In this document: one piece after another, positions 49,283 to 60,200 of the stretch | Layout: each line of letters starts with the position of its first letter | Position numbering within the stretch: position 1 is the stretch's first letter | Assembly (NCBI GenBank): GCA_943737045.1 | Contig: CALSFV010000293.1 | Span: 372,001-436,000, forward strand | Length of the DNA stretch: 64,000 bases | Origin: Parapristionchus giblindavisi | Taxonomy: Eukaryota > Nematoda > Chromadorea > Rhabditida > Diplogasteridae | Direction of reading: 5' to 3' | Notes under the pieces: generated by a model | What the model saw: the letters and a program-made list of their open reading frames with translations, nothing else | Databases searched by the model: none | What the model was told of the DNA's origin: nothing | Translations under genes and position numbers: made by a program

Positions 49283-50120
49283 CTGATCATAATCAATAAT
49301 AAATGAGTTATCATAGTTACGCCACCCTCGAGACATAATAGACAGGGATCCACCTTTTTCGATGGTACGGGGACCTATAAAGAGCGGTCTACATTTTTCC
49401 AAAACTTAAAGTGTAATAGGTAAAGAAAGGTACAACCAGTTATTAAGGCACACGAAGTCCTTAAAGTGTACTTATCATTAACGCTTGAAGTAGATTTCTA
49501 AGTCTACTTCAAGCGTATACTGTAATGCATATATCCAAATGTTCTCTTACATGAGGTAAACTTGAAGTAAACAAGTCAGTATTATTGTCCGTATAAAATG
49601 TACTTGCATAAGAAAATGACAAACTGCATGTAAATACCGAAACAACGGGCGCCTGCCCTCTCGCGTAACTCTCGATAACCTCTCCACTTCCGCACACCTA
49701 ACCCGCCTGACCTTCGCCTCGCTCATTTGTTATTTAAAAGAGATCATTAACGATTCAAAATCGCACTTATCGACGTCCTATCGATGGTGAAACTAAATGG
49801 ATCAGCTAGCCATGAATGATCTTTGAAGAGTGTACATATGGGGCTGGCCACAGTGATGAACGATGACTTAGGATTATCGGATTTGCTGAAAAATAAACAA
49901 CAAATTGTTATGAATGCATACATTTTTTTCGATTTTGCGAGCGTCACTATAGGGATAGAAAAAGCGGTTTAGGTAGCCAAAGTGGTAAGTCAGCAAATGA
50001 ACATTCAAAATGATTTGAACACTTTGGGAGGCCCAATAGTGAATTACGCAAAAGACACACAGTTTACTTGAATATGTAATATAACGAGAGAAAAAACTAA
50101 CGTGAGTCTCATAACTTGAT
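49283..50120. repeat. Dispersed duplicate, copy 2
   Basis: Partner of 35715-36255, with an insertion of about 330 bases at 49310-49640. Carries the same minus-strand frame SSFITVASPICTLFKDHSW. Confidence 0.55.
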
Positions 50121-50319
50121 CTGGAATTGCATCATATCCATTATTTCCAATTGTGAGCCCTGATTTCTGAATATTGTGAATAATAATCTGACGAAAGCAT
50201 CCACAATATTTATAATACTTTGTTCAATGGGAATTCGTTTGTCAAATGAATATTTGCGAAAGGAGAAAAATTAATTCCAAATCTTGGATTCAAGAACGAA
50301 AAAAACAAACTCAAGGGTC

Positions 50320-51200
50320 TCCATCATTAACAGCAAACAACAACAGAAAACAGAAACAGAACTGTAAGTCCGAAGAAAATCCTAACTATAAGCCTCCGGA
50401 CAGAATAGGCCTTGTTTTTCCATCTGCCTAGCATTGAGCCTTGAATAACGGGATGTATCATTGCCTTTTACCTTTTATAGGGAATACGGTAATTGATTTA
50501 CATGGGAATAGGGAGGTGTCTAACATTTGTATTTGTATTTGGTAAGTGAGTGCTTCTCACGGAAAGAGCCAAACTGGTTCACCAGACTATCGCCACTTCC
50601 ATACATCTCTAATCTCGGTACATACTTAGAAAGAATTGTTTGGATAACAACGTGTTTTCGCTATTCCAACTAAGCAACACAGTATTTTTTTATTATATAT
50701 TTTTTATTCTTATAATGCCATTTCTAGATTTCTTGAGCATTTTTAAATAATAAAATTGCTTTATGTGGTGACAGTGGCGGAAAACAGATACAAATGGGGT
50801 GAAATACAGCATTAGTTGAAATTTTTTTGGAAATATTTTCTTGGCGAAATGACTTTTTATTCGTTGTGAATTATTCTATTCAATGAACAAGTCGTTAGAA
50901 AAATAATTTGTATTCAATATCCCGTACTTCACGAAGGCCATAATTTTTGTACTGTTTTTTCGCAATGAGTCAAGCCAGTATTGTATATATCATCAACCAG
51001 AAAATTGACTTTTCGCGTATTTTTGATGTGGCAAGCGCTTTATAAATCGTGTTTCACTTATTATATTTAAGAAATTACCAAATTAGATTGATTTTTTCAT
51101 CATGAAGTATTCACTAAAGTTTGTCTTACATTTTATAGTTGTGTAATTTATCTCAGTTATTCTTGATTTCAATCAATTTGACAATTACAATGTATTCAAG
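50320..51200. promoter_or_regulatory. Upstream region of copy D, shared with copy C
   Basis: Nearly identical to 26190-27076. Likely contains the promoter. The start codon follows TATTCAAG. Confidence 0.5.
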
Positions 51201-54200
51201 ATGGAATCCAACTCATCTCTTCGCTATAATCTCCATTGGGACAGAGATTTTGCATTGGATATTTCGATGACGTTAGTTATCCATACTTAAAGAAAATTGT
51301 CTACAGCGTTTCAATTTTTTTAAATATTTTTTTCTACTTTAATCAATATGTAATTATTATATAAGTCAAAACGGTGAATCGTAATAATAATAATAATAAT
51401 AATAATAATATTCGTTTTGTGCATTGGAAGAAAACAGATACAAAATGGAATGAAAAACAGTTGTGCATTTCATACTACATCTATGCATGCTATATCACAA
51501 CGGTGGCAAAATAAGACATCATATTGTATGTTGTATGTCTACAGCATACAGTATGATATGAATTGTATGTCTTGAAAGAAAAAAAGTCATACGGTATTCG
51601 CGATACCGTATGGCTTTGATTGGTTTTGCCCAGTAAGATTTATTTTCTACTGTTATCGTTGTTTTGCTTCTTTTACTTTTATCGCTCTTTTATTTCTAAT
51701 CGGTAACCGCTGTGTTATCGAGATCTGTGGTATGTAGCCTTTAGGGAACGTCTCAGACAGCATATTTTATTATTATATTTCTTTGGATTGGATTTTTTAT
51801 TAAAATTGTAAATTGCAGTGTTTCACGGCTTTACATAGGGTGATAGTGCGGAATTGTAGGTACATATATTGTCCAAAACTTTTAACCTCATTGCAAAGTC
51901 ACGACCGGATTTTTTTTATTTATTTTTGATTTTTTTACACTGTATATTTTAGATACCAATCAATAATTCCATTCGTGTCTCTTCTTACCATTCATCCTTT
52001 GGTATTCTACATTCTGTACAAAGACAGCAGTTTGTACAAGACGAATATCAAATGGGGATATATCGTAAATCAGGTAGTAATTATTAATATTATTATTTTC
52101 TATGCATTATTATTTATTCATTGATGCGGTGTTCAAAAATCAAAGTAAAGGAAACAAAATATTTTCGAGTTTTTCTCTTCATAGTTTGAAATTATGAGAG
52201 ATGCATTTCACAGCCTACTGTACAAAATGCTAAAAATTGAAATCTTTCCTTTCGTATATTTTGAAAATTCTACTATTATTCAGATATTTCTACTGGTATT
52301 CGAGTTCACATTTTGCTACCTATGCCGTCCACATCTCCTCGCTCCATACGCTGCAGTCTATTTCGAAGGCCCTCTGTTCAAATCAGGAATGAACAAGCGA
52401 TTGAAGCTTGTTAGTTCTTATTATTAGAATAAAACTTGTTAAAAACAATAAGTCTACCACAGAGTTAAATATTATATATTCAACTCATTTGACCATCTTT
52501 CCTACTTTTTGCCCATTGTACAGTACAGCCCGATCTCCTTTTATACATCTCTACGGCGCGCTGCGGCGCTCATTATTTATTTCTGTGGGTACTGAATATT
52601 TTTCGATTCTTAAAGTCTTAATCATGAGTTTCCGTTATGAAGAGTTGTTTTAATGACTAAAGAAACTGAAACAAATTTTGTATTAATGAGAAAAAACAAT
52701 TAAAAGGCAAATCACACTGGTCCGAAAATGATGGGTAATAATTTTCTGGAACGGTATATACTGTATTATTCAGTATCGATCGCACGATCGCCGTAAGATA
52801 TTTTTGAAAATTTACAGTACCCATCATTTTCGGACTAGCGTGATTTGCCTTTTAAAGGCCTTTTAAAGGCCCGCGAATGTTCAAATCATTTGCATATCGC
52901 TCATGCAAGTGTCAAGTGAGATACAAGAAGATAGAATGTCCTCTCATCAGTCACTTACAAGGGAGCTCTGTGGTCTTGTCTTGGCCATATGAGAAGGCAC
53001 TATCATGACTAGATTAAGTTCTCGATGGTGATAACGAATCTCTTTTTAGGGCTGCCTAGACGACCTGAGTTTCGAGAAAATCGATCTTGAAATTCCGATG
53101 GTCAATTCGAAAATTTTCGGGGGATAGTACACAAACATTTCCTATGAGTTGGTGAACTCATCTATCAACCTCCTAAGCAACGACCTATGTAGTGTAGTGG
53201 ATAAGGTGTCCGCGTTAGATTTTGACTGTCACTGGTTCGATCCTTCTTGCAGAACTTTTCTTTTGCTGATTTTCTTTATGTCGAGATGAAACATCAAAAA
53301 ACGTTTTTTTTAAACATCAAGAAAAACATCAAAAACATCGAGATCAAAGTTCATTCTTTGTGTGTGTGTGCGTGCGCGATCTTTAACAACAAAATGATCT
53401 AAAGAAAAGCGATTCTTACATCTTGGACACACTATCTTTCCTATCTTTCTATCTTCTTCTTTCTTCCCTATCTTTCTATCTTTCTATCTTTCTGTCTTCA
53501 CAGTTTCTTCACGAAAATATTCGAGTCCACCTTTAATTGTTTTTTTCTCATTATTAAAGATTTTGTTTTAGTTTCCTTAGTCATTAAAACAACTTTTCAT
53601 AACAGAAACTCATGATTAAGAGTTTGAAAATCGAAAACTATTCAGTACCCACAGAAATTAATGATGAGCGCAAACGAGCGCCGCAGCGCGCCGCACTCAT
53701 GTACAAAAGGAGATCGGGCTGTACTGTATTCTAACTTGGTCTAACAGCGCGGTTTTCGAACGCTTGTGAATCATGAATTAGAATACTTGGGAAAATTGAA
53801 TCCAGGGAGAAAATTGGAAAAAAATCGTCACCAAACGAAAACTATAGTAGAAACGAATGAAATGTCAAATAAACTACAAAACAATTTAGTTTGTAAATAT
53901 TTTTCAACCACCGCTGAATAACGTGTCAGACTCTGTCAGCAACTGAAATAAGTAACAATATCTGTTTCTGCTGGTCCTCAATTCATGCAAATTGCGAGGC
54001 ACCATCGTTCGGAATGGAAAAATTTCATGGCAACCCAGCAACGAAACACTCATTAGCTGATAAAGTTGTTCAATGTCAAATGTCAAAAATCTGTTACAGG
54101 CCGTATTGTCTTTGACTCTGACGTCATGCATCTCCTCCTTCATCTTTCTCCTTCTTCGATTACATGCTATGGTGCTCGCTTCGAACATCACTGATACTCC

Positions 54201-57200
54201 ATTCAAATTGCGAAACAGGTTTATTTATGTTATGTTAAAATCTTTGAAAAGTTTTTTGTTATTGTAAAAGTAGTTGGAAAATCAGCATAGCTTCGTAATT
54301 TCGTTGTAAGAGTTTGTCACTAACGAAGCTATGCTGCTTTCAACTACTTTTACAGTCACAAAATTAACACTACTTTCCACTTTTCCATCTACGTTTCCAA
54401 GATTTTAACAACACATCGTACAGATCCTACCAATAGAAAAAGTGTATTAAAAAATTACTTTTGAAACATTAAATTATTAAATATAATGCAAAAAGCGTTG
54501 AATTAAGCCAAAACAGGTGCAGAGTACACAAAAACTGTTGTTTAAAGCGACACCCCAAGCTAATTTACCCTCAGCATTGGAAACACTCTCTCGTAGACAA
54601 AGAAAGCGAGAGAGCATTGCCAGAGCGGAGAGATTCAAATTAGCTTGGGGTGTGGCTTTAACGCTTTTCCTCTGTGCGCAATACATAACAAAAGCTTTTT
54701 CAGATCACACTTCATCATAATGTCCTTTGTGATCTCGGTCACAACCTTCTTCGCGTTAATTATCGCTTATCTCGCGAAAGGCGGCGACGACGCCGATTTC
54801 ATCACAAGTGTTCGTTTTATTCAGGAACATTCTATAACTTTTCACGCAAAATAAATAAAATCAACTTGAAAATTTGCTTAAAGCTGTTCACTTACAGCCA
54901 GAAAGAATTGCAGAATCAAGAATTCTCAACATTGGATTTATAATTAGTCATAAACTTCAGCTTCAAATTGCGAAAGAAATACAAATTAAATTAAATTAAA
55001 TATTAAGAAATAAAATCTGTTTTCCCGTTACATAAAATAAGGTACATTTGCTTACTTTTTTGAAAAGATCGAAAAGTCTGTATATAAAGGTTGGCCAAAC
55101 TCGCTATGCATCTCGGACAAATTAGTTTGACCCGTTTTATATTAGGTTGTGCCATAAGTCTTTTTGAATTTGATAGTGTTGTGTTTGCACTTTTGTTTCT
55201 CGCTTCGTTTTGAACGGAGCTCTCTGCACTGGTGCATATCACTAACTAGTGTCCCCCTCTACATAACCCATATCACGTTCGATTCAGACCCCCTTCTAAA
55301 TATGAGTATGCCTCGCCCGTTTGTCCAAAATAAAAATCTAGTTCTGAAGTACAATTTGTTCCCCGCTCTCTCTCGCTTGAATTTTACAAAAATCAATCAA
55401 CAACTAGGTTATGTGTATCCCTCATATGTGCCCTCCAACCCTACGCTGGCCAATCGCTCACGTAAATTTAAAATCAGAATTTATAGTGTAGAATAGAGGA
55501 ATGGCCACTTCGGAATTTTGAATTGCACAACTCGTCTTAAAGGAGGGCGAGACATTTGATACCACCCATTAAATGTTGGCCACACTAGTATCATCCATGC
55601 ACACTATTTCGCTAGAATTAAGGAATTTTGAAAAAGTCAAAAAGTTGTTTAGACGAAAAGTGGTCATTTGGCAGGAATTTGAATAAAATCGCGGATTGAG
55701 ACCGCTATCTCTTATATTTTTCTAAAACAAAAAGCGCCTGAGTTGACAATCTGGTCACTTGGTTGAAGAGATGGATCATTCTCAATAACAGTGCGCATTA
55801 TAGCCATTGAATTTGGAAACGAGATAAACCAGAATCGATCACTAAACCTGAAAACATCTGGAAATTTAGATACCCTTGTTTAAAAGAAGTGTGAAATTTG
55901 TCAATGTATTGCATCCGTGTAGTTGAGGTCACTGATATAATCGGGGACCTCAATTGTAAATAAATACAAGATTTGAAGTCATAGCTCATATCGCCGCGTC
56001 CACAGCACAGTCAAATGTTTCTTCTTCACGGCTCCGCTCGTACTGTCTCAGTAAAACACGTTATATTAAGACAGCCAAATTTTTCAGGCGCATACTACCT
56101 GTGGTTCCTTACTCTCCGGACCTTACTCCCTCTGATCGGTACTTTAGTTAAGGCGTCTAACTTGCTTTAGTAAATGAAAAGTTTAATAACTAAGAAGATA
56201 TCGAAACGTGGGTGGCCTCACAGTTTGTACAATAACCCAGGTCCTTCTAAAAGTAGTGAGCCCATGTTGTGGCTGGATCATAGCAAGGAGTCATGGACCA
56301 TAACATCGAATAAATTCATCCTCAATGTAGTCGTTAAACTGAGATAATTCAATTTGAAGTTGTACCGCCAAATTCAAAAAGACTTATGGCACAACCTAAT
56401 ATTAATAATTGCAATAATAAATATTGATTATTGTCCGTATAAAATGTACTTGCATAATTGCATTGCTACTGCTGCTAAACAGAGGAAGAACTATCGATTA
56501 ACTCCCCACTCTTTCCTCCTTTCCTTCCTCACTCTCTCTGATCTACAGTAGCGGTAAAAGTATTCGGCAAAAACTTTGCAATGCCATAACTTTTGACTCA
56601 GATGAGCAATCAGGCTCATGTTTTGGCAGGATACTATAGTACTAGTGTGCTTCATATCCAACTCCCGTTGTCATGATTCGTCGTCTTATTATTGTGTGGT
56701 GATCCTGGAACCTCTCTATACTTAGTCAGCAGTGATTATTTCCTCAGCGGAATTTATCCGATACTTGTTGTTAACAGTGTATGAACAACATTTACTTGTG
56801 AGTAGAATCCGCTATGCAATCCATTCGAGCTAATTCATTCCTATGAGAAAATCGAAATTTCCGACACCCCTGAAATAGGGCGAAAATGTCATAACTCTGT
56901 GTTCAGTGAAGCTGCAGGCTCCAAACTTGGCAGAGATAATAGTCCATGAGTGATACAAAGCCTGGCCGAGTATGAGCCCGATGGGGGGGTGACAGTTCAG
57001 CAACCGACATTTCGGCAACCGACATTTCAGCAACCGCATTTCAGCAACCGACATTTCGGCAACGGGGCATAACTCGGTTCATAGGGGTCATAGAAACTTG
57101 GGATGGGTATCATTGTGATCACCATCAGTAACACTACCGTAACCTACCGTAACCCAGTTCGGTGGGTCAGATCAAGTTCGGTGGGTCAGATCGGGGCATA

Positions 57201-60200
57201 ACTCGGTTCGTAGAGGTCATAGAAACACGAGCTGGGTATCAATGTGATCAGCATCAGCAACACTACCATAATCTACCGTAACCCAGTTCCGCTGGTCAGA
57301 TCAAGTTCGGTGGGTCAGATTTCACAAAAAATGACGGAACAGCCACTACTTGTGCGAAATCATTATCAGCAATTGCAAACTACAGTAATCTACCGTAACC
57401 CGGTTCGGTGGGTCAGATCAAGTTCCGTGTGTCAGATTTAACTAAAAATTGTCGGAATGGCCACTACGTGTGCATTATCATAATGAGCTATTGCAAACGA
57501 CCGTAATCTACCGTAACCCGGTTCGGTGGGTCAGATCAAGTTCCGTGTGTCAGATTTAACTAAAAATTGTCGGAATGGCCACTACGTGTGCGTTATCATA
57601 ATGAGCTATTGCAAACGACCGTAATCTACCGTAACCCGGTTCGGTGGGTCAGATCAAGTTCCGTGTGTCAGATTTAACTAAAAATTGTCGGAATGGCCAC
57701 TACGTGTGCGTTATCATTATGAGCTATTGCAAACGACCGTAATCTACCGTAACCCGGTTCGGTGGGTCAGATCATGTTCGGTGGGTCAGATTTCACTTCT
57801 AACTGTCGGAATGGCCACTACTTGTGCGAAATCATTATGAGCTATTGCAAACTACAGTAATCTACCGTAACCCGGTTCGGTGGGTCAGATCAAGTTCGGT
57901 GTGTCAGATTTCACTAAAAATTGTCCAAACGATTACTATGCGCGTGGTATGATTATGAGTTATTGTAAACTACCATTTGGACACTTTTTAGTGAAATATG
58001 ACACATCGCACTTGATCTGACCCACCGAACCGGATTACGGTGGATTACGGTAGTTTACAATAACTCATAATCACACCCCGCACATAGTGACCATTTGCAC
58101 AATTTATACTGAGATCTGACCCACCGCACTTGATCTGACCCACCGAACCTGGTTACGGTAGTTTGCAATAGCTCATAATGATATCGCACACGTAGTGGCC
58201 ATTCCGACAGTTAGAAGTGAAATCTGACCCACCGAACTTGATCTGACCCACCGAACCGGGTTACGGTAGAATACGGTAGTTTGCAATACGTCATAATGAT
58301 TTCGCACAAGTAGTGGCCATTCCGACAGTTAGAAGTGAAATCTGACCCTCCGAACTTGATCTGACCCACCGAACCGGGTTACGGTAGATTACGGTCGTTT
58401 TGCAATAGCTCATAATGATAACGCACACGTAGTGGCCATTCCGACAATTTTTAGTTTAATCTGACACACGGAACTTGATCTGACCCACCGAACCGGGTTA
58501 CGGTAGATTACTGTAGTTTGCAATTGCTGATAATGATTTCGCACAAGTAGTGGCTGTTCCGTCATTTTTGTGAAATCTGACCCACCGAACTTGATCTGAC
58601 CCGCCGAACTGGGTTACGGTAGATTACGGTAGTGTTGCTGATGCTGATCACATTGATACCCAGCTCGTGTTTCTATGACCTCTACGAACCGAGTTATGCC
58701 CCGATCTGACCCACCGAACTTGATCTGACCCACCGAACTGGGTTACGGTAGGTTACGGTAGTGTTACTGATGATGATCACAATGATACCCATCCCAAGTT
58801 TCTATGACCCCTATGAACCGAGTTATGCCCCGTTGCCGAAATGTCGGTTGCCGAAATGTCGGTTGCTGAAATGTCGGTTGCCGAAATGCGGTTGCTGAAA
58901 TGTCACCCCCCCAGCCCGATCGGTTGAATTTTGAGAAATTTCGAAAATTTATTTTTCTCATTTTTCGAGGTACAGTAAGTATCTGCTCAGGTTAATATCT
59001 ATTCTGATTAACAGCAATATGTCTTCTATATATAGTAGACAACAGTTCACTAGTGTTTCACGAAATTTCGAGTTCTTCGAGAGAAGTTATAATCGGAGAA
59101 GTGAGGTCGAAAATAGTTTTCTCTTGCTAGTAAAAAAATAAAAAAAATATTTTTGTGGAACTAAAAGAGTATAGATAGCGATTCCATTGCAGGTATCATC
59201 TTCTATCTTCATGGTAATTATTATGACAAAGTCCCAGACTAATCGGACAAATTCTTAGAATTTCGAGAAAATTGTGGAATAAAATCCTAACAATTTTCGT
59301 CCGCATTTCTCCAATTATAACTTCTCTCGAAGAACTCGAAATTTCGTGAAACACTAGTGAACTGTTGTCTACTATATATAGAAGACATATTGCTGTTAAG
59401 CAGAATGGATATTAACCTGAGCAGGTACTTACTGTACCTCGAAAAATGAGAAAAATAAATTTTCGAAATTTCTCAACATTCAATCGATCGGGCTCATACT
59501 CTGCCTGGCTTTGTATCACTCATGGACTATTATCTCTGCCAAGTTTGGAGCCTGCAGCTTCACTGAACACAGAGTTATGACATTTTCGCCCTATTTCAGG
59601 GGTGTCAGAAAGTTCGATTTTCTCATAGGAATGAATTAGCTCGAATGGATTGAATAGCGGATTCTACTCACCAGTAATTGTTGTTCATACACTGTTAACA
59701 AGAAGTATCGGATAAATTCTGCTGAGGAAATAATCACTGCTGAGTAAGTACAGAGAGGTTCCAGGATCGCCACACAATAATACGACGACGAATCATAACA
59801 GCGGGAGTTGGATATGAAGCACACTAGTACTATAGTATCCTGCCAAAACATCAGCCTGATTGCTCATCTGAGTCAAAAGTTATGGCATTGCAAAGTTTTT
59901 GCCGAATACTTTTGACCGCTACTGTACCTACTCTCTCACCGGTGCTCTCTCTCTCTAAACATAGAAATTCATTGTGGCAGTGGTTGGCTACTCTCGTACC
60001 AAATAAACAAGTGAACCGTCAAAACGAAAAAAAGTGAAACATTTGTGACAATTTGTGACAAATTGTCACAAAAGTTCATAAAGTGCCTATTTTTAGCGTT
60101 TTTCACGCACTTGATGCTGTATTTTCTCAGGTTTTTTTAGTGTGGATGTGTTTGCCCAATGGAATAATATATAACAAAAGTGAAAAAAATAATCGGGAGT

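Larger units (their letters stand above)
56546..59924. mobile_element. CAGTAGCGG palindrome (Tc1/mariner-type ends)
   Basis: Ends CAGTAGCGGTAAAAGTATTC and, inverted, CAGTAGCGGTCAAAAGTATT, flanked by TA (56544-56545, 59925-59926). Arms also pair at 58970-59130 with 59290-59450. No transposase. It contains the G-run palindrome 56983-58912. Confidence 0.8.

Noticed and set aside
57290..58640. CRISPR-like array
   Set aside because: A direct tandem repeat without unique spacers, inside a eukaryotic palindromic element.
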